From Desulfovibrio piger (GTDB taxonomy: Bacteria > Desulfobacterota > Desulfovibrionia > Desulfovibrionales > Desulfovibrionaceae): DNA of 64,000 bases. A model generated the notes under the pieces. It was not told the origin of the DNA. It saw nothing but the letters and a program-made list of their open reading frames with translations, and did not search any database. Numbering within the stretch: position 1 is the first letter of the stretch; every line of letters starts with the position of its first letter. Below are positions 56,644 to 64,000 of this stretch, piece after piece. Both the position numbers and the translations under genes were made by a program. The DNA lies in NCBI RefSeq assembly GCF_951793255.1, contig NZ_OX636706.1, positions 696,001-760,000 of the forward strand. Reading direction: 5' to 3'.

Positions 56644-56670
56644 GCCTTGCCTCTCCCGAGGCCCGATACC

Positions 56671-56970
56671 ATGCCCATGTTCGTAGCAGTCCTGACTGTG
56701 GAATTTGCCCTTGACGGCAACGACAACCTCAAGGCCAAGCGCCGTGTGGCCAACAGTCTGAAGCAAAAGGTACGCAACCGCTTCAACGTGGCCATCGCCG
56801 AGGCAGGCACCGAGAACAACCTGACCCGCCTGCGGCTGGCCGTGACGTCCATCTCCAACAGCGAGAGCCATTTGCGCAGCCGCATGGACAAGTGCGCGCT
56901 GATGATGGAAGCCGTCTGCACCGAAGAAATGACCGACAGCGAGGTAGAGATCTATGCCGTTGATGACTGA
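56671..56970 (+). CDS. ylxP: DUF503 (YlxP-like) protein
   Basis: The 99-residue protein matches DUF503: an N-terminal strand MFVAVLTVEF, then LKAKRRVANSLKQKVRNRFNVAIAEAG and LAVTSISNSESHLRSRMDKC. These small proteins accompany infB and rbfA in many genomes and are thought to act in ribosome maturation or regulation, without proof. GAGG lies about 9 nt before the ATG. It overlaps the nrnA start by 17 bp. Confidence 0.88.
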   Translation: MPMFVAVLTVEFALDGNDNLKAKRRVANSLKQKVRNRFNVAIAEAGTENNLTRLRLAVTSISNSESHLRSRMDKCALMMEAVCTEEMTDSEVEIYAVDD

Positions 56971-57970
56971 GATACCCGAAAACTGGCGCGAGCCCGCCGC
57001 GCGCATGGTGACGAGCCTGCGCGGTCTGGACCGGGTGCTGGTGGCCGCCCATGTGAACCCCGACGGCGACGCCCTGGGCTCCATGAGCGCCCTGGGCTGG
57101 CTGCTGAAGGACATGGGCAAGGAATTCGTCCTCTACAGCCCCTCGGGCGTACCGGACTATCTGTCCTTCCTTCCCCTGCCCTGCACGCTGCTCACCAGCC
57201 TTGAGCGCCTGCCCTTCGAGCCCCAGGCCCTGGTCCTGCTGGACTGCGGCGAGCCCCACCGCCTGGGCGACGATCTGGCCGCGGCTCTGGAAGGCCGCTT
57301 TGCCGGGACGGCCATCGTCAATATCGACCATCATCTGGGCAGCGACGGCATGGGGACGGTCGACAACTGGATCGAGCCCGCCGCCGCGGCCACGGCCCAG
57401 CTGGCGGCCTATGTCTGCCTGGCGGCCGGTCTGCGCCCGGAGGGCCCGCTGGGCGAATCCCTGGCCCTGGGGCTGGTGACCGATACCGGCGGCTTCCTGC
57501 ACGGCAGCACCACGGCCGCCGTCTTCCGCCTGGCGGCCCTGCTCAGCGACAGCGGCTGTGACATCCACAAGCTGCGCGAAAAGCTCGACAACAACTGGAG
57601 CCCGGCCCGCATGGCGCTCTGGGTCCGGCTCATGCAGCGTGTGGAGATCAGCTGCGACGGCCGCGCGGCCCTGGCGCTGGCCCGTCTGGAAGACCTGCGC
57701 CAGTGCGGGGCCCTCAAGGAAGATCTGGTAGGGCTGGTGGAGCAGTTCCGCCGCTTGCGCGGCGTGGAGGCCTCCGGCATCCTGCGGGAGGACGCGCCCG
57801 GCGTCTACAAGCTCAGCCTGCGTTCCACGGGCACCACGGACGTGCGTTCCGTGGCCGTGCAGTTCGGTGGCGGCGGCCACCGCAACGCCGCGGGCGGGAC
57901 GCTGCGCATGGAAGGCGAGGAAGCCTTCGACGCCGTCCGTACGGCCCTGTGCCGCATGTTGCGGGGCTGA
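56954..57970 (+). CDS. DHH-family phosphoesterase (NrnA-like oligoribonuclease/pAp phosphatase)
   Basis: The 338-residue protein has the DHH domain (VAAHVNPDGDALGSMSALGWLL, LLDCGEPHRLG, NIDHHLGS, LVTDTGGF) and the C-terminal DHHA1 domain ending GGGGHRNAAGG. NrnA-type enzymes degrade short RNAs and 3'-phosphoadenosine 5'-phosphate, a by-product of some sulfate-assimilation routes. GAGGTAGAG lies before the ATG at 56954 inside ylxP, so translation is coupled. Confidence 0.92.
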   Translation: MPLMTEIPENWREPAARMVTSLRGLDRVLVAAHVNPDGDALGSMSALGWLLKDMGKEFVLYSPSGVPDYLSFLPLPCTLLTSLERLPFEPQALVLLDCGEPHRLGDDLAAALEGRFAGTAIVNIDHHLGSDGMGTVDNWIEPAAAATAQLAAYVCLAAGLRPEGPLGESLALGLVTDTGGFLHGSTTAAVFRLAALLSDSGCDIHKLREKLDNNWSPARMALWVRLMQRVEISCDGRAALALARLEDLRQCGALKEDLVGLVEQFRRLRGVEASGILREDAPGVYKLSLRSTGTTDVRSVAVQFGGGGHRNAAGGTLRMEGEEAFDAVRTALCRMLRG

Positions 57971-57991
57971 TCCGGCCAGCCGTGAAAATGG

Positions 57992-58020
57992 AAAGGGACC
58001 GCGTTCGCGGTCCCTTTTTT
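57992..58020. terminator. Bidirectional terminator
   Basis: AAAGGGACCGCG and CGCGGTCCCTTT pair around TT, followed by a T run, between convergent genes. Confidence 0.92.
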
Positions 58021-58046
58021 CATGCGGATATGGCTGCGTCTCCCTG

Positions 58047-58313
58047 CTAGTCGGGGATGTAGCGGTTGATGGTGGCCGCGCCTTCTTCATGGGCACGGTA
58101 GTAGATGCGCAGCTCGCCTTTGTCGTCCAGCTCGAAGCGGGACTCCTGGACAAGGCCGTTGACCTCGGCCGTCATCAGCGCGGAAAGGATGTCTTTTTTA
58201 TTGAGGGCCCGGAAGGAACCATAGGTGCCCTTGAGGGCCTCGATGATGTCTTCGGGACAGGCTTCGTCCACCGTGGTCAGATACTTGAGGATGGCAAAGT
58301 TCAGGGGTCTCAT
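58047..58313 (-). CDS. Small conserved hypothetical protein, winged-helix-like
   Basis: The 88-residue product (MRPLNFAILKYLTTVDEACPEDI) has an alternating helix-strand pattern suggestive of a small winged-helix fold, with LNKKDILSALMTAEVNGLVQESRFEL as the putative recognition and wing part. It starts 1 bp after the upstream transporter stop, with GGAG about 8 nt ahead, so the two genes are co-transcribed. It could regulate the transporter, but nothing shows this directly. Confidence 0.7.
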   Translation of the reverse strand: MRPLNFAILKYLTTVDEACPEDIIEALKGTYGSFRALNKKDILSALMTAEVNGLVQESRFELDDKGELRIYYRAHEEGAATINRYIPD

Positions 58314-58314
58314 C

Positions 58315-59394
58315 CTACTGCTCCTTTCTGTGGAAGAGGGCCAGGGGGTTGGTGGCGATGGTGAAGATGCCCACGACCATCAAGACGGCGCCAACCCAGG
58401 CCACAGGCACCATGTTCCAGCCGTCCAGACCGAAGACGACGCCCAGGATGAGCCAGCAGAAGAAGGGCCCCCAGAAGGAATAGGCGCCGTTACAGGCCAT
58501 GCCCAGGGCCGCACCGCACATGGCGTTGCCCCGGTACCAGCACATGAAGTTGAAGTAGCACAGGAAACCGGCCACCACGAACCACTTCATGGAATCCACG
58601 TCGGCAAGGGCCTTGCCCAGCATGGCAAAGCCGTCCGTCTGACCGATCCAGCCCAGGATGGGCACCAGGATGATGAGATTGGAGATGCCGATGGTCACTT
58701 CACGGATGGTGATGCCCACTTCGGAATCGATGATGGACACCCCGTAACCGCACACACAGCCTTCGATGCCCCAGCCCAGAGCGGCCAGGAAGCCGAAGAA
58801 CAGGCCCAGCATCATGTGGGGACGCGCCTCGATGCCGCCCATGCTGGAGAAGCCGATCAGGGCGCTGGCCGAAAGACAGATCAGGATGCCCAGCATCATG
58901 CGGGGCGTCAGGGGCTGCCGGAACAGGAAGCGGGCCAGGATGGCGCCGATGGCCGGGCACAGGGCGCTGATGGGCACGACGATGGAGCCGGCCATCTGCA
59001 GGCCCACCACATAACAGGTGGAGGCGAAGGGGCCGCCGAACAGGGCCGCCACCAGCATCATCATGCCGGGACGCGTCTTGAAGCTGCGCCCGAAGTCGCC
59101 CAGTTTGCCGCGCAGGGCCGCCATGATGAGCGCCCAGATAGCCGCACAGCCGTCAGTGAGGCCGGCGCCCAGGGCGCTCAGCAAAAAGAGGACCGCGAAT
59201 TCCGACAGGCCGGAATTCTCGCCGTACCAGACGGCCCAGATGCCCATGGCCATGGCGTAGGTCATGAAGGCCGTGTACATGCCGTAGACCATACCGGACG
59301 AGACAGCCGTCAGGATGCCCCGCGTCTGGAAACTTTTTTTCATGGCCCGCCTGGCGGCCACGGCAGCCGCACTGGGAGCAGCACATTGTGTCAT
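58315..59394 (-). CDS. DMT-superfamily (EamA-type) permease
   Basis: The 359-residue protein has ten likely helices and two related halves, each ending near a Gly/Pro-rich segment (GSIVVPISALCPAIGAILARFLFRQPLTPRMMLGILICL; later WGPFFCWLILGVVFG). This is the EamA pattern of metabolite exporters or importers in the inner membrane. The substrate is unknown. The ATG at 59394 has GGAGGAG upstream; a second ATG at 59346 is possible. Several Cys lie in membrane segments, which is unusual but not diagnostic. Confidence 0.85.
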   Translation of the reverse strand: MTQCAAPSAAAVAARRAMKKSFQTRGILTAVSSGMVYGMYTAFMTYAMAMGIWAVWYGENSGLSEFAVLFLLSALGAGLTDGCAAIWALIMAALRGKLGDFGRSFKTRPGMMMLVAALFGGPFASTCYVVGLQMAGSIVVPISALCPAIGAILARFLFRQPLTPRMMLGILICLSASALIGFSSMGGIEARPHMMLGLFFGFLAALGWGIEGCVCGYGVSIIDSEVGITIREVTIGISNLIILVPILGWIGQTDGFAMLGKALADVDSMKWFVVAGFLCYFNFMCWYRGNAMCGAALGMACNGAYSFWGPFFCWLILGVVFGLDGWNMVPVAWVGAVLMVVGIFTIATNPLALFHRKEQ

Positions 59395-59552
59395 GACTCC
59401 TCCAAATGATCCCTTGCCGGGATCTCAATAAGTTACAGTGCACATGGCGGCACCGGGCCTTCCCCGCCCAGGCGGGATACCGGCCCCGGTACCGGCAAGG
59501 ACTGGCAGCGCCGGGAAGGGACGGCCCTCCCGGAATCCTTTCTTCCGCAAAA

Positions 59553-60332
59553 CTAGGCCGTGACCACCGTGCCCAGCGGTTCGCCGTCCAGCAGATAACG
59601 GCGCAGGCTGGAGGGCTGGCGGCCATCCAGGATCAGGGCCCGGGAGCAACCTTCGTCCAGGGCATGCAGACAGGACTGCACCTTGGGGATCATGCCGCCG
59701 TTGATGACACCGGCCTCGATGAGCTCGGCGATGCGGGCGCGGTCCAGGGAGGGGATCAGCTTCTTGTCCGCATCCAGGACGCCGGGAACGTCGGAGATCA
59801 GCACGAAGTAGTCGGCATACAGGGCCCCGGCCACGGCACCGGCCGCCGTGTCCGCATTGATGTTCAGGGCCTGGCCTTCAGGACCGGAGGCCACCGGCGC
59901 CACCACGGGCAAGAAGCCGCCGTCCAGCAGACAGGAAAGCACGGAGGCATCGACCTTTTCCACATCGCCCACCAGGCCCAGCACAGGGTCTTTCACCCGC
60001 GCCCGCAGCAGGCCCGCATCACGCCCGGAAAGGCCCGCGGCACGGGCGCCGTGCTGCAAGAAACGGCTGACCACGGTCTTGTTGACCTGGCCGCACAGCA
60101 CCATCTCCACGGCCTGCATGGTGTCGGCATCGGTCACGCGCAGGCCCTTCTCAAAACGGCTCTCGATGGCCAGGCGGTTCAGCAGGGCGTTGATCTGGGG
60201 CCCGCCGCCATGCACCACCACCAGGCGCATGCTCTGCTGCAGAAATGCCATGTCGTCGGCAAAGGCCGCGTTCAGTTCGTCCTTGTCCATGGCATGGCCG
60301 CCGTACTTGATGACAACAGTCTGGGTGCTCAT
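59553..60332 (-). CDS. argB: Acetylglutamate kinase
   Basis: The 259-residue amino-acid kinase phosphorylates N-acetylglutamate, the second step of arginine synthesis. Landmarks are IKYGGHAM, VVVHGGGPQINALL, NINADTAAGAVAGAL, LISDVPGVLD and a Gly-Gly-Met loop (INGGMIPKVQSC). The ATG at 60332 (MSTQTVVIK) has AAGGAG upstream; the much longer open frame antisense to gltX is not coding. It is monocistronic and diverges from gltX. Confidence 0.95.
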   Translation of the reverse strand: MSTQTVVIKYGGHAMDKDELNAAFADDMAFLQQSMRLVVVHGGGPQINALLNRLAIESRFEKGLRVTDADTMQAVEMVLCGQVNKTVVSRFLQHGARAAGLSGRDAGLLRARVKDPVLGLVGDVEKVDASVLSCLLDGGFLPVVAPVASGPEGQALNINADTAAGAVAGALYADYFVLISDVPGVLDADKKLIPSLDRARIAELIEAGVINGGMIPKVQSCLHALDEGCSRALILDGRQPSSLRRYLLDGEPLGTVVTA

Positions 60333-60569
60333 ATCTTCTCCTTGAGGCACAGGCATGAAAATGCGGTAAGACCGCCTCACCGCTGTAGCACCCCCGGCCG
60401 GGGAGGCGCAAGATGCCCGCCGCTCCCCATGTGCTGCCCGCCATTGCAAGGCAGGCGTATTGGGGTTATCCTGCCCTGCCTTACAGCCGCAGGGGCAAGG
60501 CTCCGCACGCCCCCTGCATACCGACCGCAAAATCACCTCGACGGCCTGCCGTCGATGAAGGACAGTACC

Positions 60570-61967
60570 ATGAATAAAGTCGTTACCCGTTTCGCGCCCA
60601 GCCCCACGGGCCATCTGCACATCGGCGGCGCGCGTACCGCCATCTTCTGCTGGCTGCTGGCCCGCCACTTCGGCGGCGAGTTCCACCTGCGCATCGAGGA
60701 CACCGACCTGCTGCGCTCCAAGCAGGAGTACACCGACTCCATCCTGGCTTCCATGCGCTGGCTGGGACTGGACTGGGACGGCCCCCTCAACTACCAGACC
60801 CAGCGCACCGAGCTGTACAACAGCTATGTGGACAAGCTGCTGGAGACCGGCCACGCCTACTGGTGCTCCTGCACCCCCGAGGAAGTGGAAGCCATGCGCG
60901 AAAAAGCCCGCGCCCAGGGCCTGAAGCCCCGCTACAACGGCTGCTGCCGTGAACGCAACCTGGGCCCCGGCGAAGGCCGCTGCGTGCGTCTCAAGGCCCC
61001 CCAGGCCGGCAAGGTCGTGTTCGATGACATGGTCAAGGGCCGCATCGCCGTGGACGTGAGCGAACTGGACGATATGGTCATCCGCCGCGCCGACGGCATG
61101 CCCACCTACAACATGGCCGTGGTGGTGGACGACTACGAAATGGGCATCACCCACGTCATCCGCGGTGACGACCACGTGTCCAACACCCCCCGCCAGATCC
61201 TCATCTACGAAGCCCTGGGCCTGCCCGTGCCCACCTTCGGCCATGTGCCCATGATCCTGGGCCCCGACCGCCAGAAGCTCTCCAAGCGTCACGGCGCCCG
61301 CGCCGTCATCGAATACCAGAACGACGGCCTGCTGCCCCAGGCTCTGGTCAACTATCTGGTGCGTCTGGGCTGGTCCCACGGCGACCAGGAGATCTTCACC
61401 CAGGAAGAGCTCATCAAATTCTTCGACGGTACCAGCCTCAACCCCGCTGCCGCCGCCTTCGACCCGGCCAAGCTGGAGTGGATCAACGCCCACTTCATGC
61501 GTGAGATGCCCCTGGACGAACTGGCCAAGCTGGTGCGTCCCTTCGTGGAAAAAGCCGGTCTGCCCGCCGATGTCGCCGACGACAAGCTGGCCGCCCTGTG
61601 TCACATGTTCCGCGAGCGCGCCGGGGACCTCAAGGCCCTGGCCGAATCCTTCCGTCCCCTGCTGGTCAGCGCCGACGAGCTGGCCTATGACGAAAAGGCC
61701 TGCGCCAAGAACCTGACCGATGCCAGCAAGGCCCACCTCAATGCCGTGGCCGAACTCTTCGCCGCCTGCGATCCCTTCGACGCCCCCAGCCTCGAAGCCG
61801 CCCTGCACGGTTACATCGAAGGCAACGGCCTCAAGTTCAAGGATGTGGCCCCGGCCCTGCGCACGGCCCTCATGGGCTTCATGGGCGGCCCCCACCTGCC
61901 CGAGATCATGGCCTTCCTGGGCAAGGACGCCAGCCTGGCCCGCATCCGCCGCGCCGCGGGCATGTAA
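60570..61967 (+). CDS. gltX: Glutamate--tRNA ligase
   Basis: The 465-residue class I synthetase has the HIGH-type motif HLHIGGAR (15-22), the RIEDTD substrate loop, CSCTPEEVEAMREKARAQGLKPRYNGCCR as the family's zinc-like insert, VIRGDDHVSNTPRQ and the KMSKS-type KLSKRHG. The ATG at 60570 (MNKVVTRFAPSP) has AAGGA upstream; the in-frame ATG at 60555 is inside that site. A terminator follows. Confidence 0.97.
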   Translation: MNKVVTRFAPSPTGHLHIGGARTAIFCWLLARHFGGEFHLRIEDTDLLRSKQEYTDSILASMRWLGLDWDGPLNYQTQRTELYNSYVDKLLETGHAYWCSCTPEEVEAMREKARAQGLKPRYNGCCRERNLGPGEGRCVRLKAPQAGKVVFDDMVKGRIAVDVSELDDMVIRRADGMPTYNMAVVVDDYEMGITHVIRGDDHVSNTPRQILIYEALGLPVPTFGHVPMILGPDRQKLSKRHGARAVIEYQNDGLLPQALVNYLVRLGWSHGDQEIFTQEELIKFFDGTSLNPAAAAFDPAKLEWINAHFMREMPLDELAKLVRPFVEKAGLPADVADDKLAALCHMFRERAGDLKALAESFRPLLVSADELAYDEKACAKNLTDASKAHLNAVAELFAACDPFDAPSLEAALHGYIEGNGLKFKDVAPALRTALMGFMGGPHLPEIMAFLGKDASLARIRRAAGM

Positions 61968-62008
61968 GCCTCTTTTGACAGCCCCTTGCCGGGGCACCCC
62001 TGAAAAAT

Positions 62009-62047
62009 AAAAAAGCTGCCTCACGCCATCGTGAGGCAGCTTTTTTT
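62009..62047 (+). terminator. Rho-independent terminator after gltX
   Basis: AAGCTGCCTCACG and CGTGAGGCAGCTT pair around CCAT, flanked by A and T tracts. Confidence 0.93.
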
Positions 62048-62212
62048 GTCATCTATGGGGCCGATCCGCCAGGACAGGATTTATTGCCGTTCTGCCCTAT
62101 TCGCCTGTCTGCGAACCCTGGGCATATGGAATCCGGGACAATCCGGGAAGGCTCAGGCCTCCCCTGTAAAAAAATCCCCCATCCTGCGCCATGGGCCGGT
62201 CCCTCTTTCGTA

Positions 62213-62854
62213 CTACAGCCCCCAGCTTTCCTTACGGGCCACATAGAGCAGGTGTTCCATGTCCTGCCCGTAATAATGCTTGCTGAAGCGTCCGCACAGT
62301 TCCATGCCATTGCGCCGGGCCACCGCCAGAGAAGGCGTATTATCGCCTCTGATGCACGAAAAGACTTCCGGCACACCCAGTACGTCAAAAGCGAATTCCA
62401 TGCACGCACGGGCCGATTCTGTGGCATATCCGCGGTGCCAGTAGTTCTTTGCCAGCAGATAGCCAACTTCCGGGACCTGCAAGGTCCGGGGCGTGGCATC
62501 GATACGCTCGCTGAGCAACGCGGAAGGCCCCACCTCTTCTCCGGCCGGAGCTTGTCCGCCCTCCTCACCATCAGCCGCAGCGGTACAGGCCGTCACCCCC
62601 GCACAGTCCTGCAGGGTGATGCCGCACTGGCCAATCATTTCGCCCGTTTCCCGCAGCTCCACGGCCAGGGCACCGTATCCCGGCACCACATAGCGGGCCT
62701 GCTGGCGCCGCAGCCAGTCCCAGACTTCCCTGTCACTGAAGGCATGCCCGTAGGCATACATCACCCCGGGATCCTGCAGGTAACGGCACAGGGCCGGGAA
62801 ATCCGCATCCGTCATGGGACGCAGGCAACAACGTTCCGTCATGATCTCCAGCAT
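62213..62854 (-). CDS. GNAT-family (RimJ/RimL-type) N-acetyltransferase
   Basis: The 213-residue protein follows the GNAT order: TERCCLRPMTDADFPALCRYL at the start, VPEVGYLLAKNYWHRGYATESARACMEFAF as the acetyl-CoA region, and VFSCIRGDNTPSLAVARRNGMEL. A roughly 40-residue Ala/Glu/Gly insert (about 90-130) interrupts the central sheet, which is unusual. Substrates may be a protein N-terminus or a small amine. The ATG at 62854 has GGAG with 8 nt spacing. Confidence 0.88.
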   Translation of the reverse strand: MLEIMTERCCLRPMTDADFPALCRYLQDPGVMYAYGHAFSDREVWDWLRRQQARYVVPGYGALAVELRETGEMIGQCGITLQDCAGVTACTAAADGEEGGQAPAGEEVGPSALLSERIDATPRTLQVPEVGYLLAKNYWHRGYATESARACMEFAFDVLGVPEVFSCIRGDNTPSLAVARRNGMELCGRFSKHYYGQDMEHLLYVARKESWGL

Positions 62855-63255
62855 CGATCCAGCTCCATCAGTAATATCTTGCGGAGGGCAAAGTGCCCTG
62901 TTCTTGTCCGCTTGTCCACAAGGATTTCAGAAAATATTCCAACAGGGAGCCAAGGGCCCCCAAAAAAATGGCTGCATTACTCCGGCAGCCCGCAACGCCA
63001 TCTGCCTGATCCGGTACGCCCCGCGATCCCTTGCCTGCCAGCCCTCACAACCAGCTCCATTGTGTTGCGTATGGCCTTACGGAATGCCGGTCATCCGGCC
63101 TCACCGCAGATTCTTCCATCCTCGTACAGCCCCACCGGCAAAAGTTTTTGGAAGGGAGGGGCGCGGGGAGGGAGAACCTTTTTCCAAAAAGGTTTCCCTC
63201 CCCGCAAGCTTTTCTTCCTTCAAATTTTCAGGCGTCTGCCTGCCGTCCCCAAAAC
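62855..63255. other. Non-coding region upstream of the GNAT gene and downstream of the rRNA operon
   Basis: No gene is visible in these 400 bp. It contains fold-back element copy C (63140-63206). The rest shows no hairpin or ORF with a ribosome site. Confidence 0.5.
63140..63206 (+). repeat. Fold-back (REP-like) element, copy C
   Basis: AAAAGTTTTTGGAAGGGAGG leads into a hairpin, GGGGAGGGAGAACCTTTTT-CC-AAAAAGGTTTCCCTCCCC. It shares the AAAAGTTTT edge and G-rich fold-back of copies A and B. Confidence 0.85.
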
Positions 63256-63281
63256 AAAAAAATCCCCGGCGGAGCGGGGAC
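63256..63281 (-). terminator. Second terminator of the rRNA operon
   Basis: In the reverse direction GTCCCCG pairs with CGGGGA and is followed by a T run (A residues at 63256-63262). Confidence 0.75.
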
Positions 63282-63320
63282 AAAAAAAGACCCCCTCGCG
63301 CTGAGAGCTGCAAGGGGGTC
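63282..63320 (-). terminator. First terminator of the rRNA operon
   Basis: In the reverse direction GACCCCCTT pairs with AGGGGGTC around a 14-16 nt loop and is followed by seven T residues. It lies directly after the 5S gene. Confidence 0.85.
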
Positions 63321-63327
63321 GAACAAT

Positions 63328-63442
63328 CTTTGGCAGCGGCCTACTTTCCCACATGACGTTATGCAGTATCATCGGCGATGGAGAGCTTAACTTCCGAGTT
63401 CGGAATGGGGTCGGGTGTACCCTCTCCTCTATGGCTACCAAA
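63328..63442 (-). rRNA. rrf: 5S ribosomal RNA
   Basis: The reverse strand reads TTTGGTAGCCATAGAGGAG, then the conserved GGGTACACCCGACCCCATTC and CGAACTCGGAAGTTAAGC, closing with GTGGGAAAGTAGG and CGCTGCCAAAG. The ends pair to form helix I. Boundaries are accurate to a few bases. Confidence 0.95.
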
Positions 63443-63488
63443 GAAATTTGGCAAATTTATTGAAACAGGGATGGAAGGTTTTTCGAAA

Positions 63489-64000
<512 letters not shown>

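Larger units (their letters stand above)
55938..56670. other. Repeat-rich intergenic region between infB and ylxP
   Basis: These 733 bp hold a copy of the infB 3' end, a terminator and two inverted fold-back elements. The middle part 56263-56573 has no gene with a ribosome site that I can support. Confidence 0.6.

Noticed and set aside
59406..60569. Upstream in-frame extension of gltX across the argB gene
   Set aside because: The extension is antisense to argB; the true start at 60570 has a ribosome site and the conserved synthetase N-terminus.

Overview
The window is GC-rich bacterial chromosome. It most resembles a host-associated, sulfate-reducing Desulfovibrio-type bacterium (Desulfovibrionaceae). 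The grounds are an L-lactate permease, a seven-function heterodisulfide reductase/NADH dehydrogenase cluster (HdrCBA plus FlxDCBA-type subunits), a molbindin, TRAP-TAXI transport and Desulfovibrio-like coding style. The genus is inferred from gene content, not from a search. The window ends inside a reverse-strand rRNA operon (5S and the 3' end of 23S).

Layout, left to right. 0-4 kb: the end of an AEC transporter, ilvD and a polysaccharide flippase. 4.1-10.9 kb: a reverse-strand sugar/sugar-acid catabolic operon (aldose-epimerase-like, SDR, enolase-superfamily dehydratase, MFS transporter, IclR regulator, DapA-family aldolase). It carries three independent lesions: an IS5-type insertion in the transporter and frameshifts in the SDR and the epimerase. 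11-18.7 kb: a TPP riboswitch with thiS-thiG-thiH and thiF, facing uvrD-thiL-class II aldolase. 19-25.2 kb: a hypothetical gene, an MnmM-like methyltransferase, lactate permease, agmatinase (sigma-54-like promoter plus a leader terminator) and a CatB-type acetyltransferase. 25.2-27.6 kb: a run of short ORFs with strong Shine-Dalgarno sites leading into a frameshifted mgtE. 27.9-35.2 kb: cysK, an NTF2-like secreted protein, an enolase-superfamily/TRAP-TAXI operon with a 28-bp palindromic operator and a GntR regulator, and a two-domain Mop protein. 35.6-42.9 kb: the hdrCBA-flx operon. 43-49.3 kb: aroQ, aroE, rhodanese, aminotransferase, a lipoprotein, a double HdeA-like protein, ppiB and mutY. 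49.35-49.93 kb: eight tandem 73-bp repeats. 50-58 kb: rimP-nusA-ylxR-infB, then ylxP-nrnA. 58-63 kb: a DMT permease, argB, gltX and a GNAT enzyme. 63.3-64 kb: rRNA.

How the genes work together. Lactate enters through LldP. The Hdr-Flx complex is expected to link NADH, ferredoxin and thiol/disulfide electron carriers. The TPP riboswitch controls thiamine thiazole synthesis, and ThiL completes the cofactor. The rimP-nusA-infB operon makes translation and transcription factors behind a structured leader.

Non-coding structure is unusually rich. It includes two dispersed repeat families (a 69-73 bp double-hairpin unit and a G-rich fold-back element), a 43-bp partial duplication of the 3' end of infB, a 21-bp-arm perfect palindrome and the short-ORF leader of mgtE. 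The leader is the best candidate for an undescribed regulatory system.
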